A stretch of DNA of 64,000 nucleotides from Pseudomonas viridiflava (GTDB lineage: Bacteria > Pseudomonadota > Gammaproteobacteria > Pseudomonadales > Pseudomonadaceae). The notes beneath the pieces are model-generated. The model was not told where the DNA came from and ran no database searches. It saw nothing but the letters and a program-made list of their open reading frames with translations. Positions 9,028 to 17,939 of the stretch are shown here, piece by piece. Every line of letters begins with the position of its first letter. Positions within the stretch are counted from its first letter, which is position 1. The stretch lies in the NCBI RefSeq assembly GCF_900583165.1, contig NZ_UTKY01000071.1:52003-116002 (forward strand), given 5' to 3'. Position numbers and translations under genes: made by a program.

Positions 9028-9858
9028 ATGAATCAGTCCGCGCAGGCCCTGGCCGCTTATCCTGTTGATGCACCTGTTGCCAAACCCGCCACCGCAGCCG
9101 TCAAGCTGCAAGTCGAAGGCATCCACAAACGCTACGGCGAGCATGAAGTACTCAAGGGCGTATCCCTCAACGCCCGCAATGGCGATGTGATCAGCCTGAT
9201 TGGCGCCAGCGGTTCGGGCAAAAGCACGATGCTGCGCTGTATCAACTTCCTCGAACAGCCGGACGCCGGGGTGATCACCCTGGACGGCATCAGCATCCAA
9301 ATGCAGCAAGGCCGTGCCGGCACTCGCGCGCCGCACCAGGCCCAACTGCAAAACCTGCGTACGCGCCTGGCCATGGTGTTCCAGCACTTCAACCTGTGGA
9401 GCCACATGACCGTGTTGGAGAACATCACCATGGCCCCGCGCCGGGTGCTGGGCGTCAGCGCCGCCGAAGCAGAAAACCGCGCGCGCCTGTACCTGGACAA
9501 GGTCGGCCTGCCGGGTCGCGTGGCGGATCAATACCCGGCTTTCCTGTCGGGTGGCCAACAACAGCGCGTGGCGATTGCCCGTGCCCTGGCCATGGAACCG
9601 GAGATCATCCTGTTCGATGAGCCCACCTCAGCCCTCGACCCGGAGCTTGTGGGAGAAGTCCTCAAAGTCATACAGACGCTGGCCGAGGAAGGTCGTACCA
9701 TGCTGATGGTCACCCACGAGATGGGCTTTGCCCGCCAGGTGTCCAGCCAAGTGCTGTTCTTGCATCAGGGTCGCGTCGAGGAGCAAGGCGGCGCGGAGAT
9801 CCTCGACCACCCCAACAGCGAGCGCTTGCAGCAATTTCTTTCTAACCGTTTGAAGTGA
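9028..9858 (+). CDS. ABC importer ATPase, HisP type
   Basis: A 276-residue ATPase with Walker [10 protein letters not shown], signature [15 protein letters not shown], Walker [14 protein letters not shown] and the H-loop VTHEMGFAR. It has about 28 extra residues at the N-terminus compared with HisP, beginning MNQSAQALAAYP. It begins 3 nt after the HisM-type permease and energises uptake of the basic amino acid handled by this operon. Confidence 0.9.
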   Translation: MNQSAQALAAYPVDAPVAKPATAAVKLQVEGIHKRYGEHEVLKGVSLNARNGDVISLIGASGSGKSTMLRCINFLEQPDAGVITLDGISIQMQQGRAGTRAPHQAQLQNLRTRLAMVFQHFNLWSHMTVLENITMAPRRVLGVSAAEAENRARLYLDKVGLPGRVADQYPAFLSGGQQQRVAIARALAMEPEIILFDEPTSALDPELVGEVLKVIQTLAEEGRTMLMVTHEMGFARQVSSQVLFLHQGRVEEQGGAEILDHPNSERLQQFLSNRLK

Positions 9859-9862
9859 ACCC

Positions 9863-10360
9863 ATGGATACCAAGGCCAACGGACCCCATTCCTCCCCCGT
9901 GCTGGATCGCATCGATGAAGCCATCATCGAAGTGTTGCGACACCAGGGGCGCATCACCTACGAAAAGCTGTCCTCGCTGGTACACCTCACGCCTAGGCCC
10001 TGCCTGGAAAGGGTGCGCAAGCTGGAACGGCGCGGCGTGATCCGGGGGTATGGGGCGATCATCGATGTGCAGATGGTCTCACCGGGGCTGTCACTGCTGG
10101 TGCTGGTGGCCTTGTCCAACCAGAGCGGGCGTTCGGCGCAAAAAGCCTTCGAGGCGTGCGTGAAGGCTTGCCCACAGGTGTTCGAATGCCAACTAATCAG
10201 CGGCCCGTTCGACTACAGCTTGCGCATGCGCTGCCGGGATATGGAGCATTACCGGGTGCTGACGGAGACCTGGTTGAACAATGATGAACTGCATATCGAT
10301 AAGTTGGTGGCGCATCCTGAGTTGGCGGTCGTGAAAAATACCGCGACTGAGCTGGCCTGA
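9863..10360 (+). CDS. Lrp/AsnC family transcriptional regulator
   Basis: A 165-residue regulator with an N-terminal winged helix-turn-helix (about residues 15-65, including ITYEKLSSLVHLTPRP) and a C-terminal RAM ligand-binding domain (about 75-155, with CPQVFECQLISGPFDY). It sits 4 nt behind the ATPase, in the same orientation. Lrp-type proteins sense amino acids; by position this one most likely senses ornithine, arginine or proline and controls the ctlX-ocd-importer module. No operator could be identified by eye. Confidence 0.87.
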   Translation: MDTKANGPHSSPVLDRIDEAIIEVLRHQGRITYEKLSSLVHLTPRPCLERVRKLERRGVIRGYGAIIDVQMVSPGLSLLVLVALSNQSGRSAQKAFEACVKACPQVFECQLISGPFDYSLRMRCRDMEHYRVLTETWLNNDELHIDKLVAHPELAVVKNTATELA

Positions 10361-10389
10361 AACCCAACCTTCCAGACACCGAAAGCCCG

Positions 10390-10478
10390 GTGGGAGGGGG
10401 CTTGCCCCCGATAGCTGAGTGTCAGCTAAACATCACTAGACTGATACACCGCCATCGGGGGCAAGCTTCCTCCCACAT
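10390..10478. repeat. REPIN overlapping a gene 3' end
   Basis: Inverted REP pair between the convergent Lrp and TIGR03915 genes. The right half carries a changed loop (GCAAGCTTCC). The TIGR03915 reading frame runs through the right half of this repeat, so the repeat supplies the last residues of that protein. Confidence 0.85.
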
Positions 10479-11307
10479 CGATCGGGTTCCCAATTCTTTT
10501 TCCAGGTTTGGCCCCGATCAACTTCGCCTGCCCATCCTTCTGCTTCCCCGTCCGCGCCTCGCTGATCAGCCCCGGTATCAACTTGCCCTCCGGCAGATTC
10601 TTCCAGAAACGGCTGGGCAGATGCCCCTCCATCACCTTGGGGTTCAACCGCGCCGGGTTGAAGATATGGCTGTAATAGGTCAACCACATGTCGCTGTGGG
10701 GGTCGTCGACATTCTGCGCCAACTGCCGCCATGCTTCAGGGCACTCGCGTTGATGAATAAGTTGCTCGCCGTCGTAATACACCCCATCCAACGGCGTGGC
10801 GATCATCCAGCGATGGCGCCCCATGCGCCCGACAAAATGCTGGCTGGCGGATTTCAGAATGTCGTGCGCCGGCTCATGCCACGCCACGTATTGCGGCAAT
10901 TCGGCGCCCGCCTCAACCGGCAGCGCAATAAACCGTACAAACGCATGCAGGTGGTGGGCTTCGCGGCTCACCTGCTTGATGCGCCGTTGCAACTCACTGC
11001 CCAGTTTGTCCCCCGCCAGCATCGCCGTGCGGTCGCCATGGCTGACACGCCACAACACTTCATAGAGCAAGCTCCAGCGTTGGTCGCCGTGGTAACAGGC
11101 CGCGGACTCCAGCAATTCCAGCAGCGCCTTGGGCACTCGGGTCTGAAACGGCCCTAGGCCTTCGGGGATCGGCTGATCAGTCGCAAACAGATCCGCCACT
11201 TCAGCCTCGCCCCAGCTGACCTGGCTGGGGTCTACCTGGTGGCTGAGCAGCCAGCGCGCCTGTTCGCGCCAGGTGCTGAACAAGTTGTCGCATTCCAGGC
11301 TGATCAT
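10426..11307 (-). CDS. TIGR03915 family (DUF4130) putative DNA repair protein
   Basis: A 293-residue protein recognised as the TIGR03915/DUF4130 partner of the radical SAM protein encoded immediately upstream; the two are known to occur together and are annotated as a putative DNA modification or repair pair. The ATG at 11307 overlaps the upstream stop (ATGA). The conserved middle holds HHLHAFVRFIAL, a PARWE-like PAHDILKSASQHFVGRM stretch and WMIATPLDGVYYD. The lysine-rich region near residue 265 should be the natural end; the last 17-19 residues are encoded by a REP repeat. Confidence 0.82.
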   Translation of the reverse strand: MISLECDNLFSTWREQARWLLSHQVDPSQVSWGEAEVADLFATDQPIPEGLGPFQTRVPKALLELLESAACYHGDQRWSLLYEVLWRVSHGDRTAMLAGDKLGSELQRRIKQVSREAHHLHAFVRFIALPVEAGAELPQYVAWHEPAHDILKSASQHFVGRMGRHRWMIATPLDGVYYDGEQLIHQRECPEAWRQLAQNVDDPHSDMWLTYYSHIFNPARLNPKVMEGHLPSRFWKNLPEGKLIPGLISEARTGKQKDGQAKLIGAKPGKRIGNPIDVGGSLPPMAVYQSSDV

Positions 11308-12524
11308 CCCCACAACCCCATTTGTTGCGGCTGCGGACGGTCGCGCAGTTGCTCACGCAGCAGCACGCTGGTGCTGTCGGCCTGTTGCGGGTGGTAGTCG
11401 CTGGTGATGAAAAACGGTTTGGCCTTGGCCAGCACGCATCGCATGCGGGCCAGGTCTTCAAAGCGGATCTTGCGTTCGCGGCGCAGGTCTACGAGGCGCT
11501 GGGTGGTGCGCAGGCCAATACCGGGGATACGCGCGATCAAGGTGGGTTCGGCGCGGTTCAAGTCCAGGGGGAATACCTCGCGATGCTCCAGCGCCCAGGC
11601 CAGCTTGGGGTCGATATCCAGGGCCAGATGGCCGGGGCCTTCGAACAATTCGTTGGCGCTGAACCCGTAGCTGCGCAGCAGGAAGTCAGCCTGGTACAGG
11701 CGATGCTCGCGCATCAAAGGCGGCGCCGCCAGAGGCACGCTTTTCGGGCTGTTGGGGATGGGGCTGAACGCCGAATAATACACGCGGCGCAGTTTGAAAC
11801 TGCCGTACAACGCCTCGGCGCCATGGAGGATGGTGCTGTCGTCGGTGTCGTCGGCGCCGACGATCAACTGAGTACTTTGCCCGGCCGGAGCGAAACGCGG
11901 CGCACGCGGCTCGTTGAGCACTGTTTGCTCACCGGTGTAGATGGTCTGCATAGCCTGCTTAATCGACACCACCGTTTTTTCCGGCGCCAGGGTTTTCAGG
12001 CTGGCCTCGGTGGGCAACTCAAGATTGACGCTCAACCGGTCGGCGTAACGCCCGGCCTCGGCGATGAGGGCCGGGTCGGCATCGGGGATGGTCTTGAGGT
12101 GGATATAGCCGCGAAAGTCATGCTCTTCGCGCAGCAGCTTCGCCACGCGCACCAGCTGCTCCATGGTGTAGTCAGACGACCGGATGATGCCCGAGCTGAG
12201 AAAAAGCCCACTGACGCAATTGCGTCGATAGAAATCCAGGGTCAGGGTAACCACCTCCTCCGGGCTGAAACGCGCACGGGGCACGTCGCTGGAGCGGCGA
12301 TTGACGCAGTATTGGCAGTCGTAAAGACAGAAGTTGGTGAGCAACACCTTGAGCAACGAGACGCAGCGCCCGTCGGGTGTGTAGCTGTGGCAGATGCCCA
12401 TGCCATCGGTAGAGCCCAGCCCTGCCTTGCCCTCAGAGCTGCGCTTGGGCGCGCCACTGCTGGCGCAGGAGGCGTCGTACTTGGCGGCGTCGGCGAGGAT
12501 GCTGAGTTTTTCGATCAACTGCAT
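11304..12524 (-). CDS. Putative DNA modification/repair radical SAM protein (TIGR03916)
   Basis: A 406-residue radical SAM enzyme. The 4Fe-4S cluster motif is C66-x3-C70-x2-C73 in CLYDCQYC, followed by a TIM-barrel core (LSVNLELPTEASL, TQLIVGADDTDD, FSPIPNSP). The C-terminal 60 residues contain a helix-hairpin-helix DNA-binding segment, IPGIGLRTTQRLVDLR. This combination is diagnostic for the family, which is thought to act on damaged or modified DNA; the reaction is not established. It is the first gene of a two-gene operon, and a 16-nt LexA-like box lies 15 nt upstream of its ATG. Confidence 0.88.
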   Translation of the reverse strand: MQLIEKLSILADAAKYDASCASSGAPKRSSEGKAGLGSTDGMGICHSYTPDGRCVSLLKVLLTNFCLYDCQYCVNRRSSDVPRARFSPEEVVTLTLDFYRRNCVSGLFLSSGIIRSSDYTMEQLVRVAKLLREEHDFRGYIHLKTIPDADPALIAEAGRYADRLSVNLELPTEASLKTLAPEKTVVSIKQAMQTIYTGEQTVLNEPRAPRFAPAGQSTQLIVGADDTDDSTILHGAEALYGSFKLRRVYYSAFSPIPNSPKSVPLAAPPLMREHRLYQADFLLRSYGFSANELFEGPGHLALDIDPKLAWALEHREVFPLDLNRAEPTLIARIPGIGLRTTQRLVDLRRERKIRFEDLARMRCVLAKAKPFFITSDYHPQQADSTSVLLREQLRDRPQPQQMGLWG

Positions 12525-12539
12525 GAAGGGCTACCGATA

Positions 12540-12555
12540 CTGGTTTTTTGTACAG
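12540..12555 (-). promoter_or_regulatory. LexA (SOS) box
   Basis: On the minus strand the sequence is CTGTACAAAAAACCAG: CTG, ten mostly A/T bases, CAG. This matches the gamma-proteobacterial LexA operator pattern CTG-N10-CAG. It ends 15 nt before the radical SAM start codon, where LexA would block transcription until DNA damage. Confidence 0.75.
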
Positions 12556-12590
12556 TATCAGGCAGCCCAACATGTCACAAGCGCTTCCCG

Positions 12591-13928
12591 TCAGCTGGCA
12601 GTGGCCAGCAACAGGTCTTGCACGGAGCGGCCTTTGCCACGGTGACGGTCGTTTTCATACAGCGACGCGGCAATTTCATCGGCGCGAATCGGCAAAATCG
12701 ACAGCAAGGTGTCGCTCAAGCCGTGGCTGGCCTGGCTGAAGCCCTGGATGTAAATACCGGCCTTGCAGCGCTCGTCAGTGACGATGCGATAGTCCCGCGC
12801 CACCTCGAAGTCGCCCATGTACTCCTCCAGCGGCGCCAGCAATTCACGGTGAGTCTGGCGCTCATAGCCGGTGGCCAGCACCACGGCGTCGTAATGATTG
12901 ACGGTGGTGTCACCGTTGGCATTGTTGCGCAGGGTCAGTTCGATACCCAGCGGGCCGGCCACGGCCTTCTCCACCACGGTCATGGTGCTGAACGCGTGGC
13001 GGGCGATGCCGGAGACTTTCTGACGGTAAAAGATCCCGTAGATCCGTTCGATCAGGTCCAGGTCCACTACCGAATAGTTGGTGTTCTGGTACTCGGCCAC
13101 CAAGCGCTCGCGCTCGGCGCCTACTTGCTGGAAGACCAGGTCGGTAAAGGCCGGTGAGAACACTTCATTGACGAACGGGCTGTCATCGGCCGGCTTGAGC
13201 GCCGAGCCGCGCAAGATCATGTCGACCTGCACCGACGGATAGCTGTCATTGAGGTCGATAAAGGCTTCAGCCGCGCTCTGCCCACCGCCAATGATCGCGA
13301 TGCGCATCGCCTTGCCCTCCACGCATGGCTGTTGCGCCATACGCGCCAGGTACTGGGAGTGGTGGAACACACGGCTATCGTCCTTGAGCGCCTTAAACGC
13401 TGCGGGCACCCGCGGCGTTCCGCCGGCGCTCACGACAACGGAACGCGTAGTACGCACGTGCTGCTCGCCCACTGCATCCCGGGAGATGACGCGCAATGCC
13501 TCGACATGCTGCTGGTGCAGGATCGGTTCGATGGCCAGCACTTCCTCGCCGTAACGCCCCTGGCCCTGGAACTGCGCGGCGACCCAGCGCAGGTAGTCGT
13601 TGTACTCCATGCGGCACGGGTAAAAGGTGCCGAGGTTGATAAAGTCCACGAGACGGTCGTGGGCCTTGAGGTAGTTGACGAAGGAGTACGGGCTGGTGGG
13701 GTTGCGCAGAGTGACCAGGTCCTTGAGGAAGGAAATCTGCAGTTCACTTTGAGTCACCAGGGTATTGCCATGCCAGCGGTAGTCGGCCTGCTTGTCGAGA
13801 AACAGCGCGTCCAGTTTGCCCTGGGTTTTCTCTCGCTCCTGCAGGGCGATGGCCAGCGCCAGGTTCGATGGGCCGAAGCCGATACCGATGAGGTCGTGAA
13901 CCGCGGGCGAAGCAATTGCCTGTGTCAT
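12591..13928 (-). CDS. pvdA: L-ornithine N5-oxygenase of pyoverdine synthesis
   Basis: A 445-residue FAD/NADPH monooxygenase that hydroxylates the side-chain nitrogen of ornithine, the first committed step towards the hydroxamate ligand of pyoverdine. The ATG at 13928 has an AGAGGA ribosome site and gives the usual length. Landmarks are the FAD motif GIGFGPSN (residues 15-22), TSPYSFVNYLKAHDRL, the NADPH motif IIGGGQSAAE and the C-terminal VLATGYER. It is a cytoplasmic or inner-membrane-associated enzyme. An exact PvdS-type promoter lies about 90 nt upstream, so iron starvation controls it. Confidence 0.95.
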   Translation of the reverse strand: MTQAIASPAVHDLIGIGFGPSNLALAIALQEREKTQGKLDALFLDKQADYRWHGNTLVTQSELQISFLKDLVTLRNPTSPYSFVNYLKAHDRLVDFINLGTFYPCRMEYNDYLRWVAAQFQGQGRYGEEVLAIEPILHQQHVEALRVISRDAVGEQHVRTTRSVVVSAGGTPRVPAAFKALKDDSRVFHHSQYLARMAQQPCVEGKAMRIAIIGGGQSAAEAFIDLNDSYPSVQVDMILRGSALKPADDSPFVNEVFSPAFTDLVFQQVGAERERLVAEYQNTNYSVVDLDLIERIYGIFYRQKVSGIARHAFSTMTVVEKAVAGPLGIELTLRNNANGDTTVNHYDAVVLATGYERQTHRELLAPLEEYMGDFEVARDYRIVTDERCKAGIYIQGFSQASHGLSDTLLSILPIRADEIAASLYENDRHRGKGRSVQDLLLATAS

Positions 13929-14018
13929 TCCAGTGTCCTCTGGATAAGCCCCGTGGCGTTGGGGCGGGAAAACCTTCGAGACCTGAAGGCTGAACAACAG
14001 GTCATGTGTTGATAGGAA

Positions 14019-14042
14019 ACGAGGACAGTGAAATAAAATTTA
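14019..14042 (-). promoter_or_regulatory. PvdS-dependent promoter (iron-starvation box) of pvdA
   Basis: Read on the minus strand: TAAAT, 16 nt, CGT. This is the published -35/-10 type consensus recognised by the sigma factor PvdS. It lies 91 nt upstream of the pvdA start and within 13 nt of the fpvI stop codon. Confidence 0.85.
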
Positions 14043-14054
14043 ACTGATCTGCGA

Positions 14055-14537
14055 TCAGTGTGTGTCCCACTCGCACATCCGCATCCGGCAATGCTTCATC
14101 GCATTGACGATGTGCTTCTCCACCATGGCCCTGGAAATGTTCAGGTGCTCGGCGATTTGCAAATGGGTCAGGCCTTCCAGCTTGCGCAGCAGAAAGCTAT
14201 CGCGGCACGCCGCCGGCAGCTCGGCCAGTGCGCGCTCGAGCATCTCCATGCGCTGTATCTGGTCATGGTTGGCATGGGGCGAGCTCGGGGAAAAACGCTC
14301 CTCGCTATCGAGTATCTCCAGTGGCTCGGATTGGCGCAGGGCATTGCGCCGGTGGCCGTCGATCACCAGGTTCAGCGCGGTGCGGTACAAAAACGCGCGA
14401 GGCTGGTCGATGGGTATGTCGCTGGAACGCTCCAGTATTCGCACATAGGCGTCATGCACCACATCTTCGGCCACCTGACGGTTGCCCAGCTTGGCGTTAA
14501 GGAAACACACCAGCTCGCGATAGTAGTTTTCCAACAT
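14055..14537 (-). CDS. fpvI: ECF sigma factor FpvI
   Basis: A 160-residue iron-starvation (FecI-like) extracytoplasmic-function sigma factor. Region 2 covers about residues 5-70 (QVAEDVVHDAYVRILE, RAFLYRTALNLVIDGHRR) and region 4 about 100-150, with LEGLTHLQIAEHLNISRAMVEKH. Size and position next to pvdA match FpvI, which directs transcription of the ferripyoverdine receptor gene fpvA when the signal passes through the anti-sigma factor FpvR. Neither fpvA nor fpvR is in this window. The start has a GGGAG ribosome site, and a Fur-like box lies about 90 nt upstream. Confidence 0.88.
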   Translation of the reverse strand: MLENYYRELVCFLNAKLGNRQVAEDVVHDAYVRILERSSDIPIDQPRAFLYRTALNLVIDGHRRNALRQSEPLEILDSEERFSPSSPHANHDQIQRMEMLERALAELPAACRDSFLLRKLEGLTHLQIAEHLNISRAMVEKHIVNAMKHCRMRMCEWDTH

Positions 14538-14627
14538 GACTCCCGACCGCCAGAGAGGGGCGGTATCAATTCCTTGAGTACTTTAAGAGGACAGCCCACA
14601 CCATGATGGCAGTTTGGGCCTGTGCAA

Positions 14628-14646
14628 TTTATAGTAATTCTCATCT
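14628..14646 (-). promoter_or_regulatory. Probable Fur box of fpvI
   Basis: On the minus strand AGATGAGAATTACTATAAA resembles the 19-bp Fur consensus in its GATNAG and AAT-ACTAT parts and sits 91 nt upstream of fpvI. The match is partial, so the call rests partly on the known iron repression of fpvI. Confidence 0.5.
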
Positions 14647-14695
14647 ATTTTTAAAGCAGTCTTACGCCAACGGTCGTTTTTTTTCCGTAAGCCAC

Positions 14696-14716
14696 CTGTT
14701 ACACAGTGTGTAACAG
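14696..14716. promoter_or_regulatory. 21-bp near-perfect palindrome between fpvI and pvdR
   Basis: CTGTTACACAGTGTGTAACAG is palindromic apart from the centre, with 10-bp half sites CTGTTACACA and its near-complement. It abuts the PvdS box of pvdR (3 nt gap) and has no T-run, which suggests a protein-binding operator rather than a terminator. The binding protein is unknown. Confidence 0.5.
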
Positions 14717-14718
14717 CC

Positions 14719-14742
14719 TAAATCCGTGGGCAATTCTCTCGT
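14719..14742 (+). promoter_or_regulatory. PvdS-dependent promoter (iron-starvation box) of pvdRT-opmQ
   Basis: TAAAT, exactly 16 nt, CGT on the plus strand, 55 nt upstream of the pvdR start. Same spacing and bases as the box upstream of pvdA, so the synthesis and export genes share PvdS control. Confidence 0.85.
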
Positions 14743-14797
14743 CTAACTGTCAGCTCTGCGCAACTGCGCTCCGAACTTTCCTGGCTGGAACCTAAGC

Positions 14798-15967
14798 ATG
14801 AAACGCCCTCGACCTGCCCGACGCGCCCTGCTCGTTATCGCGTGCCTGATACCTGTCCTCGCCGTCGCCGCCTGGCAGGTACTGCCACCGGGCCGCGACG
14901 GCCTGACCACCGTCACCGTCACCCGCGGCACTATCGAAAGCAGCGTTACCGCCTTGGGCACCCTGCAACCGCGTCGTTATGTGGATGTGGGCGCCCAGGC
15001 GTCCGGGCAGATCCAGAAAATCCACGTCGAGGCAGGCGATCAGGTCAAGGCCGGCCAGTTGTTGGTGGAAATAGACCCCTCCACGCAAAAAGCCAAGCTT
15101 GACGCCAGCCGCTATGCCATCGAAAACCTCAAGGCCCAATTGCAAGAGCAGAGAGCCTTGCATGAATTGGCACGCCAGAAATACCAGCGCCAGCAACGTC
15201 TGGTTGCCGGCAATGCAACCCGCGAGGAAGACGTACAAACCGCCAAGGCCGAGCTGAGCGCTACGCAGGCCCGTGTCGACATGTTCCAAGCGCAGATCCT
15301 GCAAGCCCAGGCCAGCCTTCGCAGTGATGAAGCCGAGCTTGGCTACACGCGTATTTATGCGCCCATGGACGGTACCGTGGTGGCAGTGGACGCCCGCGTC
15401 GGCCAGACCCTCAACGCCCAGCAGCAGACGCCGCTGATCCTGCGAATTGCCAAGCTTTCGCCCATGACCGTCTGGGCCGAAGTCTCAGAGGCCGATATCG
15501 GCCACGTCAAACCCGGCATGACCGCCTACTTCACCACGCTGAGCGGCGGCAACCGGCGCTGGACCAGTACCGTGCGCCAGATTCTGCCGATCCCGCCCAA
15601 GCCGTTGAACGAAACACAGGGCAGCGGCAGCCCTTCCAGCTCAAGCAAAAGCGGCACTGGCCGCGTGGTGTTGTACACCGTGCTATTGGATGTCGAAAAC
15701 ACCGATAACGCATTGATGGCAGAAATGACCACCCAGGTCTTTTTCGTCGCCAGCCAAGTCAAGGATGCCCTCACCGCTCCCGTTGCAGCGCTGTTGGGCA
15801 CCGAGAGTGCCGGCAAGCAAATCGCCAGGGTCGTGAACAACAAGGGTCGTATTGAGGAGCGCCAGGTGCAATTGGGGATCAGCGACCGCCTGCGGGTGCA
15901 GGTGCTCGACGGCCTCAACGAAGGCGACCATCTCTTGATCGGCCCGGCCGACAGCAACGGGGGTTGA
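14798..15967 (+). CDS. pvdR: Pyoverdine efflux periplasmic adaptor PvdR
   Basis: A 389-residue MacA-like membrane fusion protein. It has an N-terminal membrane anchor (about residues 10-28), a lipoyl/barrel-sandwich half ([20 protein letters not shown]), an alpha-helical hairpin rich in A, Q and E (about 100-165), the second lipoyl half ([13 protein letters not shown]) and a beta-barrel domain. A Ser-rich loop near residue 275 is a family feature. With PvdT and OpmQ it forms the tripartite pump that recycles and exports pyoverdine and expels wrongly metallated siderophore. The next gene begins 1 nt after its stop. Confidence 0.93.
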   Translation: MKRPRPARRALLVIACLIPVLAVAAWQVLPPGRDGLTTVTVTRGTIESSVTALGTLQPRRYVDVGAQASGQIQKIHVEAGDQVKAGQLLVEIDPSTQKAKLDASRYAIENLKAQLQEQRALHELARQKYQRQQRLVAGNATREEDVQTAKAELSATQARVDMFQAQILQAQASLRSDEAELGYTRIYAPMDGTVVAVDARVGQTLNAQQQTPLILRIAKLSPMTVWAEVSEADIGHVKPGMTAYFTTLSGGNRRWTSTVRQILPIPPKPLNETQGSGSPSSSSKSGTGRVVLYTVLLDVENTDNALMAEMTTQVFFVASQVKDALTAPVAALLGTESAGKQIARVVNNKGRIEERQVQLGISDRLRVQVLDGLNEGDHLLIGPADSNGG

Positions 15968-15968
15968 A

Positions 15969-17939
15969 TTGACCACGCCCCTGATCGAACTCAAAAACAT
16001 CCGCAAATCCTACGGCGGCGGCGATAGCCCTCAAGTCGATGTATTGCGCGGTATCGACCTGGCGATCCATGCCGGGGAGTTTGTCGCCATTGTCGGGGCT
16101 TCCGGCTCCGGCAAGTCCACCTTGATGAATATCCTCGGTTGTCTCGACCGGCCCACTGTGGGCGACTACCTGTTCGCGGGTGAAAATGTTGCCCGCCTGG
16201 ACAGTGATGAGCTCGCCTGGCTGCGCCGCGAAGCCTTTGGCTTTGTGTTCCAGGGTTACCACTTGATTGCATCGGGTTCGGCCCAGGAAAACGTCGAGAT
16301 GCCGGCAATCTATGCCGGCATCAGCGCCGTCGAACGCCATGCCCGCGCCCATGCCCTGCTCACGCGCCTGGGTCTGGCCGAACGCACCGGCAACCGTCCG
16401 CACCAACTTTCCGGTGGCCAGCAGCAACGGGTATCGATTGCCCGCGCTTTGATGAACGGCGGGCACATCATCCTTGCCGACGAACCTACCGGCGCCCTCG
16501 ACAGCCATAGTGGCAAAGAAGTAATGGCCCTGCTGGACGAGTTGGCAAGCCAGGGCCACGTGGTGATCCTGATCACCCACGACCGCGAAGTGGCTGCGCG
16601 GGCCAATCGCATCATTGAGATCAGCGATGGCCTGATTATCAGCGACTCGTCCCCTGGCAGCGAACGGGCACCCAGCGTCAATGCCGGGGCCCTGCAAGCG
16701 GTGGACCTGCGCCAACGCCTGATTGACGGCAGCGAGCACAACGGTGCCTGGAAAGCCGAACTGGTGGACGCGGTACAAGCGGCCTGGCGCGTCATGTGGA
16801 TCAACCGTTTCCGCACCGCCCTGACCCTGTTGGGGATCATCATCGGCGTAGCGTCGGTAGTGGTGATGCTGGCCGTGGGCGAAGGCAGCAAGCGCCAGGT
16901 GATGGCACAGATGGGCGCGTTCGGCTCCAACATCTTGTACCTAAGTGGCTCATCGCCCAACCCGCGTACACCGCCAGGGGTGATTACCCTCAATGACGTC
17001 GCGGCGCTGGGCGCGCTGCCTCAGGTCAAGCGCATCATGCCGGTCAACGGCAGCGAGGCCGGGGTGCGCTTTGGCAACGTCGACTACATGGCTTATGTCG
17101 GCGGAAACGACACCAACTTCCCGCAGATTTTCAATTGGCCGGTGGTCGAGGGCAGCTATTTCACCCCCGCTGATGAGCGCAGCGGTGCCACGGTCGCCGT
17201 GATCGGCCATCGCATTCGCGAGAAGCTGTTCAAGGGTCAGGTCAATCCGATCGGCCAATACATCCTGATCGAGAATGTGCCGTTCCAGGTGATCGGCGTA
17301 TTGGCGGAAAAAGGTGCCTCGTCCGGCGACAAAGACAGCGACGACCGTATCGCCATCCCTTACACCGCCGCCAGCGTGCGCCTGTTCGGCAGCTACGACC
17401 CGGAGTACGTGGTGATCGCCGCCGCCGATGCGCGCAAGGTGCACGAGGCCGAAGTCGCTATCGACCAGTTGATGCAAAAGCTGCACAACGGCAAGCGCGA
17501 CTACGAGCTCACCAACAACGCCGCGATGATCCAGGCCGAGGCGCGCACGCAGAACACACTGTCGCTGATGCTCGGCTCGATTGCCGCGATTTCGCTGTTG
17601 GTGGGCGGCATCGGGGTGATGAACATTATGTTGATGACTGTGCGCGAACGTACCCGCGAAATCGGCATCCGCATGGCCACCGGCGCACGCCAGCGCGACA
17701 TCCTGCGTCAGTTCCTGACCGAGGCGGTGATGCTTTCGGTCGTCGGCGGATTGTGTGGCATCGCCCTGGCCCTGCTGGTTGGCGGGGTGTTGGTGTTGGC
17801 CAAGGTGGCGGTGCAGTTTTCCCTGGTGGCGGTACTGGGCGCATTTGGTTGCGCGCTGGTCACCGGCGTCGTATTCGGCTTTATGCCGGCCCGTAAAGCT
17901 GCCCGGCTCGATCCGGTTAAGGCATTGACCAGTGAATAA
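15969..17939 (+). CDS. pvdT: Pyoverdine efflux ABC transporter PvdT
   Basis: A 656-residue MacB-type transporter with the ATPase and permease on one chain. The N-terminal ATPase has Walker [10 protein letters not shown] (43-51), signature [15 protein letters not shown] and Walker [13 protein letters not shown]. Then follow a first membrane helix near residue 285 ([18 protein letters not shown]), a large periplasmic domain (about 305-525) and three C-terminal membrane helices with the FtsX-like [12 protein letters not shown] segment. Translation appears to start at a TTG 1 nt after the pvdR stop; no ATG or GTG suits the family N-terminus. Confidence 0.93.
   Translation: MTTPLIELKNIRKSYGGGDSPQVDVLRGIDLAIHAGEFVAIVGASGSGKSTLMNILGCLDRPTVGDYLFAGENVARLDSDELAWLRREAFGFVFQGYHLIASGSAQENVEMPAIYAGISAVERHARAHALLTRLGLAERTGNRPHQLSGGQQQRVSIARALMNGGHIILADEPTGALDSHSGKEVMALLDELASQGHVVILITHDREVAARANRIIEISDGLIISDSSPGSERAPSVNAGALQAVDLRQRLIDGSEHNGAWKAELVDAVQAAWRVMWINRFRTALTLLGIIIGVASVVVMLAVGEGSKRQVMAQMGAFGSNILYLSGSSPNPRTPPGVITLNDVAALGALPQVKRIMPVNGSEAGVRFGNVDYMAYVGGNDTNFPQIFNWPVVEGSYFTPADERSGATVAVIGHRIREKLFKGQVNPIGQYILIENVPFQVIGVLAEKGASSGDKDSDDRIAIPYTAASVRLFGSYDPEYVVIAAADARKVHEAEVAIDQLMQKLHNGKRDYELTNNAAMIQAEARTQNTLSLMLGSIAAISLLVGGIGVMNIMLMTVRERTREIGIRMATGARQRDILRQFLTEAVMLSVVGGLCGIALALLVGGVLVLAKVAVQFSLVAVLGAFGCALVTGVVFGFMPARKAARLDPVKALTSE

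Noticed and set aside
11322..13157. A 611-codon plus-strand ORF
   Set aside because: It lies antisense to the radical SAM and pvdA genes, whose products have clear catalytic motifs. Its His/Gln/Ala-rich product is the usual shadow of GC-rich coding DNA.
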